Shown: piece after piece, positions 47,319 through 59,828 of the stretch | Numbering within the stretch: the stretch's first letter is position 1 | How the letters are laid out: each line of letters starts with the position of its first letter | Assembly (NCBI GenBank): GCA_027405735.1 | Contig: JAPEHQ010000001.1 | Span: 1,426,001 to 1,490,000 of the forward strand | Direction: 5' to 3' | DNA from: Mucor racemosus | Lineage: Eukaryota > Mucoromycota > Mucoromycetes > Mucorales > Mucoraceae | Length of the DNA: 64,000 nucleotides | Notes under the pieces: generated by a model | Seen by the model: only the letters and a program-made list of their open reading frames with translations | Told to the model about the DNA's origin: nothing | The model's database searches: none | Made by a program: the position numbers and the translations under genes

Positions 47319-47708
47319 ATGTCAAATTATTACCATAGCAATCAAAACCAAAAAGGTCAAAACGACTTTATAACTGATCAAAATCAACATATTCAAAGCA
47401 TCAGTTACTCAAAATTAGCAGAGTATGATCAAACACGTATTGATCTACCTATACGTAAATATGTATTGATTACAAATTTACTACGCGAGCCTTCTTCTCC
47501 TTCCACCGAATTGGAACAACATTGGTTTGATACTTGTCTTGATGAATTAGATAAGGAAGAAGAAAGAGAAAGACAAATTGAGCAAGAACAGCAGCAAGAG
47601 CAACTTGATAAAAGCAAGTTTCATCGCCGTAAACCTGATCTACATGTACATGCTTTTTACAATTATCGCAATGGAAGTGGATTTTTAGTCTGTACATCCA
47701 ATTTATAA
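47319..47708 (+). CDS. Small Gln/Glu-rich protein, unknown (129 aa)
   Basis: Single-exon ORF starting MSNYYHSNQNQKGQND right after an A-rich leader (Kozak-like AAAATG), ending FLVCTSNL. The N-terminus is Asn/Gln-rich. The middle has IDLPIRKYVLITNLLREPSS, which looks like a folded or binding segment, then a charged helix ELDKEEERERQIEQEQQQEQ, and a C-terminal patch RRKPDLHVHAFYNYRNGSG. No signal peptide or membrane span. The composition is unlike chance ORFs in this AT-rich DNA and the leader is gene-like, so I believe it is expressed. The family and function are unknown. Confidence 0.6.
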   Translation: MSNYYHSNQNQKGQNDFITDQNQHIQSISYSKLAEYDQTRIDLPIRKYVLITNLLREPSSPSTELEQHWFDTCLDELDKEEERERQIEQEQQQEQLDKSKFHRRKPDLHVHAFYNYRNGSGFLVCTSNL

Positions 47709-47990
47709 AAACAAAAACTCCCTCTTTTTTTCGTTATTATCATTCATATATTAAAACATTCAAATCATATATCCTCATCTCATCATTTTTCCTTTTTCCT
47801 CTTCTAAAAATCATATAAATAAATAAAACGCATCTTTTTCTCTTTTAAATCATCATCATCATCATCATCATCATTTTTATTATTGACTGTCAAGTGAAAT
47901 ATTCCCAAAATCATGCTTAAACTTATTTCGGTGACACAATACGTATGATTGGAAAATCCTTGAAATAGACTATTTTTACTATACTCCAGA
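47709..47990. other. Convergent intergenic region with (CAT)n repeat
   Basis: Holds a (CAT)n microsatellite at 47851-47872 and the 3' ends of two convergent genes. Nothing else seen. Confidence 0.6.
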
Positions 47991-49211
47991 TTATTTTATA
48001 GGACAGAGTATGCCTCCTGTGTAGGGTGTAGCTGTTACTAAAGGAGTCCAGACAATACCAAATATATGAAAAGAGACCTATATTATTCATTAATAAAGCA
48101 ATATATATATGCAAATTGGGGGGTTGGTTGTTACCCTTAATAGCACATTTAATGCTGGTCTTTGTTTAGATTCACTTAATGGACCACATGCGTTATACAA
48201 GTTTTGAAAAGTAGGATCCGTACGATCTGCAGCCTGATAATTCACGTTAAAAGTTAGACTTATAGGTGATATGGTGCCTGGCGCTAATTCCAAAACAGAT
48301 GGGGTGGATGCCCAAGCGAATTTAGCTAGTGTCAAACTATCCACAATGACAAAATCTAGCTTTTTTATATGTGTAGGAATCCAATTATCTCTATTATCAA
48401 GTGTGACATTAATTTGCCATGTGGCTCTCAATGAAGGCCTTGATGGAATGGGAGTATCTGGGGATGGCAATGGTTGCCGTTCTCCTGCCCACCAATCTGG
48501 TGCTCCACTTAATGAGTCCGCTCCACCGCCCATTGAAACTCTGGGTGTGCGGGGCCAACAAAAGAAAGCAGCAATAGCACCCAGGATGCAAATGAAGAAA
48601 AAGAAAAATACACAAATCCTAGAATGCGTTCGAGATCTACAACAACAGCAATACGGCCGACTGCGATTACGACGTTGTTGTTGACTAATGCTGCTAGTAG
48701 CTGCAAGAGATTTCATCGTATTGCTGGTAGGCATTACAGCATTATAGTCTGCTGATTTGTCAGTTTTGTGTTTATGATGCTTATTATGGGTATTATGCCT
48801 GTATTGACTGCAGGTAGATGTAGTAGATGCTGATTTTAATTCTTCTTTCCATGGTAGACTTTCAGTATTCGAAATATTACGATCATGGGGATTGTGGTGA
48901 TGATGAGAATCACAGGTATTAGAAGAGGAAGAAGAGGATATAAATGAACAATGGCAATCTTCACCATCACTGCACACAGAACCTGCTTCCAAATGGCTAC
49001 TTTTCCTACTATTGCTATAATCAGAGCAGCAATTATCTCTTATTGATTGATTATCTGAGCAATTGTTATTACATTGTATTGTAGCTATAAATATAGAATA
49101 AAATATCAATTTTTTATATGCAAATCAAATATAGATTTGTTACATATTACTATTACTATTGACTATTGCTTGATGATCTTCGGCTGGACATGATGTACAG
49201 GAAAAAGCCAT
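47991..49211 (-). CDS. Single-pass membrane protein with LEA2-like luminal domain
   Basis: Three exons: about 49211-49149, 49088-48136 and about 48085-47991. Starts MAFSCTSCPAEDHQAIV; the last exon reads VSFHIFGIVWTPLVT and ends GGILCPIK. The N-terminal ~180 residues are cytosolic-type, rich in Ser, His, Asn and Cys, with CCCCRSR just before one membrane span (ICVFFFFFICILGAIAAFFC). The C-terminal ~150 residues contain WQINVTLDNRDNWIPTHIKK, LDFVIVDSLTLAKFAWA and LELAPGTISPISLTFNVNY, a beta-rich pattern like the late-embryogenesis-abundant type 2 (LEA14/WHy) fold found in fungal type II membrane proteins. The function is unknown; lipid or protein contact at the cell surface or vacuole is only a guess. 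Exon 1 has two possible GT donors a few bases apart. Confidence 0.72.
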
Positions 49212-49752
49212 TGTTTTAAAAATTAATAATAATAAAAATATGATGAAAAAGAGAAGAAGAAGAGTTAATTTATACCAAGATTGACCGTTAATGCATTACC
49301 TTACATGTATATAAAAAATCCTTTAAAGCCTCCTTGATTTTATTTTATTTATTTATTCTTTAAAATATCACATTTGATCTATCCCCTTACTTTAGGGACT
49401 GATATTTTATGCTGATATTTATCAACAATTGATTTGAAATTTTGTATTAAAAATTATTGATAATTCCATGACATATATACCACGCCTAATTCCTAAATTT
49501 TTGTGAATTTAGAGACACTCTTCATAATTGAATGTCATGCCTGCCCGAAGATGGTACACATCGTTGACCCTTCGCTGTGTCGAATTCTCGGTTTCCAAAA
49601 CTGGGAATTTATTCCATTTCCACAACGCGAGCGCGCATTTGAAACGGCTAAAATATTCTACTGCATTTGGGGCCTTTTAAACAAGTGAAAGTACTAAAAA
49701 TATATCTTAACTTCTTCTTGTAAAAGAAAAAAAAAACTTTTAGCTTATAAAA
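49212..49752. other. Divergent promoter region of the LEA2-like and S9 peptidase genes
   Basis: About 540 bp. The 61-codon ORF at 49503-49688 has no recognisable domain. GC-richer words around 49550-49640 stand out against the AT-rich surroundings and may be regulatory. Confidence 0.45.
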
Positions 49753-51786
49753 ATGGTCGAGATTAAACCCTTTGGCGCATGGCCTTCTCCAATTACAGCA
49801 GAATCATTATCATCTGGATCTGTTGCTTATGATACATGCGTTGATAATGACTCTATCTATTGGTGTTCAACTGTTGCTACTGAGCAAGGACGTGGGCAAA
49901 TCTTTAAGCAAAAAATCAACGAGAGCAACACACCCCCTCAAGCGCTTTTACCTGATGGCTACGATTGTTTAACTCGTGTTCATGAATATGGTCGAGGTTC
50001 TTTCAAGGTTTCCAATGACCTTATCGTCTTTTCCAACAACAAGGACTGTCGTATTTATACTATTATCAATGATGAAATTAAGCCATTGACACCTGCAGAT
50101 ACGCTTTTCCGTTATGCAGATTTCGCAATCGATACACAAAATCGTTTCTTGGTTTGTATTCGTGAAGAGCATTTTGTGAATGAAGAACCCAAAGATGTTG
50201 TAAATGTCGTTGTTTCAATCGACCTGAATTCTGGAAAGGAAACAGTTATTGCCCAGGGCAAGGATTTCTATTCTTCTCCTCGTCTTTCTCCCTCGAATAG
50301 CGAATTAACCTATGTTTGTTGGAGCCATCCCAACATGCCTTGGGATTTTACTGAACTTTATCATGCCAAGATTGAATTCGAAAATGAGCAATTGAATTTG
50401 AAGGATCTTGTTTGCGTTGCTGGTGATAAGATTGACGAAAGCATTTCCGTAAGTTTAAATTTCTGAATTCGATTATATCAATTACTGATCACCTTTATTA
50501 CATACAATTAGCAACCCAAGTTTGGCAACAACGGTACTCTTTATTTTGCTTCAGATCGTTCCTTATTCTGGAATTTGTATTCATTTGATGGTAAAAATGT
50601 TAATTTATTATTGGAGAAACCTTTGGAGCAAGATTTCGTTGGTCCAGCTTGGAGATTCAATGATTCAGACTACACACCTCTTGAGTCAGATGCTTCTAAA
50701 TTGGTGGTTATTAATAAGGATTCCCTTGCTATTCTCGACACTAAAACAAAGACATTGACCAATCTCAGCTGTAAATACGATCATTTTACCTACATTCGTG
50801 TTTATTTAGACAAAGAAGGGAACGAATATGTGATTGGCGAAATGTCTTCAACTACTGATCCTTCTCAAATTTGTTCATATGACATCAAAAAAAAATCAAT
50901 TGCTCATATACACAGAAAGTCAATGGCTACCCTTTTGGAGCCTGAGTACTTATCCATCGGCGAAGAGGTTATTTTCCCTACTACAAACGGTAAATCAGCT
51001 TATTGCTACTACTATGCTCCCAAGAATCCTAAGTTCAAGGGCGATGGGCTCCCTCCTCTCCGTGTTCTCTCACATGGTGGACCTACTGGATCTACCGACA
51101 ACAGCTATAGCCGTGCCATTCAATATTGGACAACTCGCGGTTTTGCTGTTGCTGATGTGAATTATGGTGGCAGTACTGGTTACGGTCGTGAATACCGTAA
51201 TCGTTTGCAATTAAGTTGGGGTATCGTAGATGTAGATGATTGCTGTAATGCTGCACTTTACTTGGCAGATCAAGGTTTGGTTGATCGTAGTAAATTAGCT
51301 ATTGAAGGTGGTAGTGCTGGTGGATTTACTACATTGGCTTCCTTGGCTTTCCGCAAGGTATTCCAAGCTGGTTGCTGTCGTTATGGCATTTCAGATATTA
51401 CTTTGCTGGCCAAAGAGACACACAAATTTGAATCTAGATACCCTGATCGTTTGATTGGTGAGTACCCAAAGGACAAGGCTGTGTATGAAGAACGCTCTCC
51501 TTTGTTCAAGGCTGATGAAATCGAATGCCCTGTCATCTTTTTCCAAGGTTCCGAGGATAAGGTTGTTCCTCCTTCTCAAGCTGAAGTGATGGTCAATGCA
51601 CTCAAGCAAAAAAATGTACCTGTTGCTTACGTACTTTATCAAGGTGAGGCTCATGGTTTCAAGCGTGCTGAAAATATCAAGCGTACCATGGAGCTTGAAC
51701 AATGGTTTTATGGTCAAATCTTTGGCTTCCCTGTCGAAGGCATTGAAGGAGTTGAAATTTACAATTTTCCTAGCAACAAGAAATAA
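49753..51786 (+). CDS. S9-family serine peptidase (acylaminoacyl-/dipeptidyl-peptidase-like)
   Basis: Cleaves short peptides, probably in the cytosol since no signal peptide is seen. Two exons, 49753-50448 (232 codons) and 50512-51786, with a 63-bp GTAAGT..TTAG intron, giving 656 aa, the size of the S9C group. The N-terminal part is a beta-propeller (repeats such as IYWCSTVATEQG, RIYTIINDEIKPLT, LYFASDRSLFWNLY). The alpha/beta-hydrolase domain begins near residue 410 (LRVLSHGGPTGSTDNSY). Catalytic triad as read: Ser500 in EGGSAGGF, Asp581 in GSEDKVVP, His613 in GEAHGF. DVNYGGSTGYGREYRNRL is the usual oxyanion-side signature. Intact. Repeat U copy 2 begins only ~110 bp after its stop. Confidence 0.95.
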
Positions 51787-52890
51787 ATAATTCTCATTAA
51801 TGCACATGCCTTTTTTTTTTTCTTGGCTTCTATTTAAAACATTTTAATATGCAATTTAGGTATCATAAACTAGATACGGATTGTTGGTATTATACTACTT
51901 ATTCCTAACTTTCTTTTATGTCTCAAAAGACTAAAAAACACGTAAAATCCACAGCCTTTTCCTTGAAAACTGGGGTTCACTTTTCATCGCTGCTATACTT
52001 TTTTTTTCACTAAATAACACCAAGAACAAATTATATGCCAAGGTACCCGAGATGTCCACCTTTAATCTAAAAACAAGTATCCAAAAATATCCTATTTTTT
52101 TCAGTTGGTATTAATGTTTTAGCGCTAATGTTTCAGATTTTTACGCGTATACCACTGCTAAAGAATTGAAAACTTTGAGGCTTCATATCTCTAGAAATAA
52201 TTAAGCTATACTAGCACTTTTTAATAATGAAACTTACTTGTTTTAAAGTGCTCTATAATATAGTTAAGTATAAAAAAATTATGAGCACTTTTATTTTTTT
52301 TCATTTTTTTTTGGCATTTTTGTAGTAGATTTCAAAATATTTGTTAAATTGAGTAGCAGTTTTTTTTTACTCATGTCATCAAGCTCGTTGAGCTATCTCG
52401 GGTCCAATTTAGATTTTTTCAAATATTGATTTTTCGTGGAGATACTCTCAAAAATGTGTACAAAAATTTACCTTCATTTCTAGCTTCTATTTTTCCCTTA
52501 TATACCCTCATCCCAAATTCTGAATCTGAAAAAATTTGGACAAAAATCTCGCTTTCTCTACGAAAAATGCAGCTAGGAGATTTCGCAATAGCTCGATCGA
52601 TAGATAATAATTTTGCGCATCATCTCCATTAGTTATAATTTAAATATGCTTATAAAAATTGATGTGTATCTCCAAAAAACCTCCAAAATTTCAATTGCAT
52701 TTTACGCAAAATTTAACGTGGAATATTTGTCTGATTTTTATTTAGATAGATGCAAAATCCAAAACTGTACAAAAGCCACTTAATACGCTAGGTTAATTTA
52801 CTTTGCAGTTCATAAGCAATCAAATGATTTTGTTTTTTCATCATTTTTCGTCCATTTTTTAAAATAAATTTTGGAACCCAGTTATCATAA

Positions 52891-52992
52891 TGTAATAATC
52901 TAAATATGGACTATATTATGTTTGAGGAAAAGATACTGATTTTATTAATATTATTATAATTGGGATTATATATAAAAGACTGAGTTACAACA
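52891..52992 (+). mobile_element. 102-bp LTR-like insertion, TSD ATAA, only in U copy 2
   Basis: Starts TGTAATAATC and ends GTTACAACA, with ATAA on both sides (52887-52890 and 52993-52996). The empty site CATAAGCTATAAGCTG is in U copy 1 (reverse complement near 37540-37555) and at 31410-31425. It contains GATTATATATAAAAG, a TATA-type box. Very small size suggests a SMART/TRIM-type solo LTR. Confidence 0.8.
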
Positions 52993-53953
52993 ATAAGCTA
53001 TAAGCTGTGATACCGACTATTATTTTGATTATCTCGATGAAAAATCAATATTTTTCGCCGAAACAAAAAATACAGAGTAGCAATCAACTAGATCTATCTT
53101 GTGAATAGAGAAGTTAAGCCCTGGATAATGAGTTTTAAGTTTTACAAAATAATAAACTAATATTTACAAATGCAGAAAACAAAGAAAAAAATCCCATCCT
53201 TATGAATATTGATCCAGTTAATCTCCAATCATACATGATGGTAGATTTAAATATATCGTGCATAAAAATTTATATTTCTACATTCACAAATCACTATGAA
53301 TTGAGAAAACCATCAGCAAAACATGATATTTCTGTCCAATAAAACTATTTGTTGTGTCCTATATTTTCATGTTTGATAAATAATACTTAAAAAAGAATAT
53401 AATTAAAAGAGAATGAGTAATGAATCAGTTATTCTGTCGTATTTTTTCAGGATTGATAAATAATACTTAAAAAGAATACAATTAAAAAAGAATGAGTAAT
53501 TAATCAGTTATTCAACTGTATAATAAAAACAAGATATCGTTCATTTAGATATAAAAGTATGGTCTTTTTTTATATTCATTTGACATTGAGATCCTGAGAT
53601 GTAATTTAAGGCACTATTAAACCATTAGATCTGTTTGATAGTAGTCTATGGATTGAAATGGATCAATCATAATTTAACCGTTCTTGCAGAGCTTGTGAGT
53701 TGTCTTGTTTCAATGCTGCGCTAATTGTGCTTGGATGTTGAATTGATAGCTACTTGATTGATTAACCGCTGGGATGAAATAATATGGTGTCATAATTGAG
53801 ACCCAAGCGTTCTTGGTAATTACTGGATTGAACTTAGTACGCTAGGAGTTTCTTATATCCGATATCAAGACTTTGCACTTCGATGTATGTCGTAGTCAAT
53901 AGATTGAAAGATGTATTGAGACTGTAAAAGGTGATAACATATGGTACTTGGTG

Positions 53954-54026
53954 TAGGGATAATGCTGTCGAGCTCAGCTTATACTAGTAAATTTGGCTGG
54001 CAAAGCCCGGCTCAACACCAATGCTA
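53954..54026 (+). mobile_element. 73-bp hAT-type MITE, copy 4, TSD ACTTGGTG
   Basis: Perfect 8-bp duplication ACTTGGTG at 53946-53953 and 54027-54034. Ends are TAGGGATAATGCTGTCGAG and, inverted, TAGCATTGGTGTTGAG. The empty site (ACTAGGTGGCAT or ACTTGGTGGCCT) is seen at 1351-1362 and 62581-62592. Confidence 0.93.
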
Positions 54027-55507
54027 ACTTGGTGGCATATAACATAGTATATGATTCATATTTTTGCCAATGGTCACTCTTCCAAAAAAAGCCGAACAAT
54101 CTCTGAAAGCGGCCATCTAATGATATTTCCAAGCTTTAAATCTCTAGAAAAAATTATCGGACAGCCCGGAAACGGTTGTTTAAATATTCCAAGCATCTAT
54201 AAGATGCAGGTATCGAAATTTTATAAAAAAATTAAGGCTCGGCTGTGTTTCTATAAATTATTCAAAGACTTATTTTAAGTAAAGCATAAATACAACCTAC
54301 AACATTATTAGCATAATAACGGATTTAATTTGAAAAGTATAAGATGATACAACCGGATTTAAAAAAAGTCCATAACATTACAAATCTAAAGGATTTATAT
54401 ATAAAAGCACTACGGCTAACCTGTGCTGCTGCACAAGATGATTCTGTTGTGCCCAAGTGGACTGCACACTATGGCCTGATGAGTTGAGGCACCCACTGAA
54501 TAATGGCTAAAAGGATAAGAAGGTGCACATGGGCACAACAAAAGAAACTGCATACGAACATAACGAGAAGCCTGTATGTGCAGGATTATAGATTCTGTCA
54601 GTGTGCATGACATTAATCCCATGTGTGTATAATAGTAGAGTTGCCATAAACATAATATCATTAATCATTATCCCTATTTGTGCATAATAATAAAATCTGG
54701 CTGTGAGCATAATGAGCTGATCGAATGGGCACAGATTGGTTTGTGTATGTGCATCGTGCCGTTCTCAAAATTTCCTTGTATTTTTTACTGGAATGGGTTT
54801 TTAAATCACATTTGTTGCTTTTATTAATATAGATTATTATAGACAATACAATTTAATACGTTGTTGATGTAGAGCAATACATGCAAGAGCCAATATATTC
54901 ACTATTATTATTATTTACAAATATGTTTATAATAGCTATAATGTTTACAGCAATAATCGTTTTTGCTTGAGCATAAAAAAATTAAATGACACTTAGTGCT
55001 TAAATTTATATGCAGGCCAAATCTAAGATTATAGATGTTACTTTATCACTCATAGAATTTAAATAAATTAACCTTCTTCTTTAAACTTACTATTTTAGTT
55101 TACGATTTGTCAGCTGTAAAAAAATTTGTTTTCAAGCATACAGCATACAGTAGCTACGATCAAAACTATGGTTATTAAACAAGACATTAAACTATTCTTT
55201 TTTTTTGTTCCTAAACCACCATTTAAAATTTTATCACTTTCCTGGAACATTTTTTGGGTTTGCAGTCAGTCCTAGATTTTTATTGAGTGATATAAATATC
55301 ATTATTGCCTTCCATTTGATCTGGTCATTAAAAAATACTATGTCTAACAATAAAGTAGTAGTAAATAATGATATTTGATCATAGAATGCGGTTAAATGAA
55401 AATATCAGTCTCTAATATAGACTGCTACTTATATTAAAAATATTAGTCCCTTGTGTTAGCATGCGTATTTAGATGAATGAAAAGAATATCAGCTGCTTGA
55501 TAGTCTG

Positions 55508-55690
55508 TGTTTTACCAAAACTAATAAGAATTAGACAAGAGAAAAGATGGGTTTTATTCAATGTAGAGGATGATATATATATAGAAGAGATTATCAAGTG
55601 ATACAATAATAGCTATTAATGGTGCAACAATAATAACAATATCCTGATAATACAACTACTGTAGCGCTATATCTAGATTTTGATATAACA
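55508..55690 (-). mobile_element. Solo LTR, 183 bp, in U copy 2
   Basis: Same family and same site as 34857-35039 (starts TGTTATATC at 55690 on the minus strand, ends GTAAAACA at 55508). The left flank on the minus strand has acquired a change (CAGTAC in place of CAGAC), so the duplication is no longer perfect here. Confidence 0.9.
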
Positions 55691-56670
55691 GTACTGATAT
55701 GCCTTCGCAAACGGTGAATATAATATTCTTGGAATATGAAAACAAAAAGAGAGAAACAACACACGTAGAAAAGGATTATTTTCAAGGCTTTACATTATTT
55801 AGCGCAATTAAAAACCCTGCTAAATTGCTCATTTCAGACAATGTAAAAGCAGCGTTACAGCACATTGACCATAAACTAAACAAAATAGAGAATATCTGTT
55901 AACATAGAAATACACATTTTTCTACCAGAAAAACCGTTTGTCATATCATACATTCATTAAAAAATTGCAAAAGCGAGCCCGTAGAGCGACGCCGTAATTG
56001 AGCATAGCAAGATTGAACGGCTAAGTCTCTTATACTATGGTATATCTAAGTTTTAAATAAAAAAGCGTTTATTTTTTTAACTTTTCTTATATTTAACCAT
56101 GTGCTGTCTGAAAATTCAGTTTTTGTAGCGGACATTTTCGGGGCTCATTTTATCCTTACCAACACTCATGATTTTTAGCAAAAACAGAAAAATTAAATTT
56201 TGATACCAAAATTAACGTTTAAATATACTACATTGTGAGAGAAAATTGTAGCTATAAGTAATACGCATTTTATAAAAGCTTAATATTAAATGTTAAGTAA
56301 TGAAACCTAGCATTTTTGGCCCAAAAACGGTTTTTTTATTAAAGGATTTTCATGTAATATTTTGCAATAAAGATGTTTATTATTTTTTATTGAGCAAATA
56401 GAGCGCTAAATTCTGCATATGTGTATATTTTTTGTTTTTATAATTGGCAATATAATTAACTCTAGATTTGCAAAACCAGAAAAAAAAATAAAAAAATGTC
56501 AAAATTGATGATCTGGACAAGAATAATTTTTGAAATTAATATTCCGCTTACAAGCCTTGTAAGTATTAAAAATAAGAGATTTCATAATACTTGGGAACTT
56601 TTTCAAGAATTCACGATGTTGTACCCATTTGATTCAAGCTTATTACTGTAAATGTTTATACATACTTTTA

Positions 56671-58770
56671 TAATCACCAGTTTTTCTGCAGGTAGATATC
56701 GACTTTAAACCAAAAAAGCATTGATTATATCGTAGATGATGGAACAAAATGATTAAGTCCTGGACGCTTTTTTTGTTTGAGAAAGATATTATAACGCGCC
56801 CTAACTGAGAGTTATATGTAGATACCGATTATTTCCAATACAAATAAAGTAAAGACTACAAGTGACTATATCATAGAGAACGTAGGGTCTTTATTATTAA
56901 GTTAAAAAAGGAAGTCAGGAACCATCAGATCCTGGATTCTAAAAGTATTTATACCATTTCAAACCCCAAATTTTAAATTGATATATCTCGTCAATAAAGC
57001 AATTCTGTTGAATTAGAATAACTCACATATGCCCATCTGCTTCAAACCATTAAAATTATCTTCGTTATTAATTATATTATTTCAGTAAATAACGATGTTG
57101 TTTACTAAAACAAAACAAATATAAAAACAAAAGCAGTAGAAATACAATTATAATCAGCTAAAGTTTTTATCACAAAAGATTTCTGAAGGTTTAAAATAAT
57201 TGAAAAAGTATGAGGGTATTTATAGTGATTTGGAGAACGGATGCCATCAGATTGAATTGTTGCATCCACAGATCTGGGTGCATTCCTTGGTTAAAATTAC
57301 GACACAGTTTGATATGTTAAGTTCTACATTGCTGTGTATTATGTTATGAAGATCCGTTTATACAGGACTGTGGAACTAGTGTGTGCCACCTAGACTTGAT
57401 TGGATATATATATATATATATATATATAAATATATAGACTCATTTAGACTAGTCCTATAATTAGAGAATGTGAATATAAAAGAAGATGTTTCGACCTTGT
57501 AATAAATTTCTTTAGTTTTAGTGTGCTCTTTCATTTTATAACAGTTTTCCTTCATTTTTATTAAATAATTTAGTACATATTTTAGCTTTGAAATTGATAT
57601 AATCTCCTGGCGTAACATGAATGGATGTATATTTAGTAATCTTCCAGCTTTGGGTATATTGTTGTTGATTTAATATTTTAAGGGGTAAATCATGTAGAGC
57701 ATTGACCATAAGGGATTGATGTCAAGTGTGACAATATGTTTAGATATACACAATAAATAACTAGAAAATAAAGTTAAAACTAGATATATTTATTGAGTAT
57801 ATTGTAGTTAAAAAAGATAACGAATCCATCTCGAACGACATCAGGATTCAGGGCATTTATGTGTTTTGGAAGCGTGGATATAGAGTCTACAATGCGGAGT
57901 GTATGAAAGGATGATTTCATTGTCTTGAGAAACTAGTTGATTACAACATGATGATATAATAGGTTGGCCATAGCAAGTTTAGTAGGATACGACCAAGTTA
58001 AGTATATAGGATCTTCATGCTTGATTTACTTTAGACCATGAATGTTGATGCAAATGGAATAGTTGAATTCCATTTTCAGGAACGAGTTCATGATTGGCTC
58101 ACTTCAGGATCTCAGGCTACACCATTTCATCATAGACTAAATGTAACATAACTAAATGAAATAAAATTGGCATACATCATTATCACCTCATACTCATCAT
58201 TCTATGCTAAGAATAATGTCTAAATAATCCTTTGAGCACTTCTACTAGTAATACATGTACCCAGTCTAGTCTATGTCCTAAACACAATAGCGACCTTTTG
58301 GGAAATGGTTGTTTTGTTTATTTTTGTTATATCTATTTTATGTAACCTTGATTTTTAAGGGGTAGTTTTTATATACTTAAATCTTATTTATATTGATAGT
58401 GCAGCTTCAATGTAGATGAGCAGTTGACTAAATTGATATCTTTGTTTATTATTATTATTATTAATTTGGATAGAATCCTGTTTTGATATATATGTCATAT
58501 GTGTAATTGATTGCGCAGTGATCAAGGGAACTATCATCTACACGACATGTATGGTTCAAAAAGGTATTTCATATTTTTAACATGCGTTTGTTATTGTGTT
58601 CAATTGAAGCGTTTGTTTATTATTGTTATTCACGTTTCAAGTGGCATCATATTTTATGAGCGACACTTGGAATCTAGGTCATTTTATTATTATCAAGCGT
58701 TTTTAATATGTAACTCCACTGCACCTTATGTTAGCATGCATATTGAGATAAAAGAAAAGAATATCAGCTT
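56671..58770. other. Intergenic, no gene recognised; (TA)n repeat
   Basis: Two kilobases of AT-rich DNA without a defensible ORF. A (TA)n microsatellite of 12 units is at 57404-57427 and an (ATT)n run near 58448-58464. No similarity to the other repeats was noticed. Confidence 0.5.
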
Positions 58771-59745
58771 AATCGTCTAGTATGCTTTATCAAACGGTGA
58801 ATATATCCTTGGAATATGAAAACAAAAAGAGAGAAACAACGCACGTAAAAAAGGATTTTCAAGGCTTTACATAATTTAGCACAATTAAAACCCTGCTGAA
58901 TTGCACATTTCAGTCAATGTAAAAGCAGCATTACAACGCACGAATCATAAACTATATAAAGTAGGCAATAACTATTACCATAAAAATATACATTTCTCTA
59001 CCATAAAAACCGTCTGTGATGATACTATATATTCGTTAAAAAAATGCAAAAGCGAGCCCGTAGAGTGACGCAGTAACTGAGTATAGCAACATTGAACGGC
59101 TAAGTTTTTTCTTATGCTATGGTATATATCTAAGTTTTTAATAAAAATGCGTTTTTTTAAACTTTTATTATATTTAACCATGTACAGTCTGAAAATTCAG
59201 TTTTTGTAGCGGACATTTTCGGGGCTCATTTTATCCTTACCAACACTCATGATTTTGATCAAAAAACAGAAAAATCAAATTTTGATACCAAAATCAACGT
59301 TTAAATGTACTACATTGTGAGAGAAAATTGTAGCCACAAATGATACACATTTTATGAAAGCTTAATATTGAATGTTAAGTAATAAAACTTTGCACTTTTG
59401 GCCCAAAAACGGATTTTTGGTTAAGGGATTTTTATGTAATATTTTGCAATAAAGATGTTTATTATTTTTTATTGAGCAAATAGAGCGCTAAATTCTGCAT
59501 ATGTGTATATTTTTTGTTTTTATAATTGATAGTATAATTAACTCTAGATTTGCAAAACCAGAAAAAAAAAATTAAAAAATATCAAAATTGATGATCTGGA
59601 CAAAAATAATTTTCTAAATTAATATTCCGCTTCTAAGCCTTGTAAGTCTTAAAAATAAGAGATTTCATAATACTTGAGAACTTTTTCAAGAATTCACGAT
59701 GTTGTACCCACTTGATTCAAGCTTATTACTGTAAATATTTATACA
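58771..59745 (-). repeat. Interspersed repeat Y, copy 4
   Basis: Reverse complement of 1366-2340 and 33900-34850. It holds the conserved GGCTCGCTTTTGC block at 59051-59063 on the minus strand. It lacks the 183-bp LTR and ends at the GTATAAATATTTACAG block. Confidence 0.85.
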
Positions 59746-59828
59746 TGCTAATATTGTGTGGTAGTTTATTTGATGATAATGTTGTCTTACTTTATAATTA
59801 TTGCGCTAGAGGTGATTTACATTAAGTT

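Larger units (their letters stand above)
51895..56670 (-). repeat. Composite repeat U, copy 2 (inverted relative to 33900-38570)
   Basis: Reading left to right: A (51895-53085), X (53090-53953), MITE (53954-54026), Z (54027-54360), W (54420-55080), Y (55080-56670). This is the exact reverse order and orientation of copy 1. It differs by a 102-bp insertion at 52891-52992, by point changes and by small indels. Together the arms enclose 13.3 kb with six genes. Confidence 0.93.
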
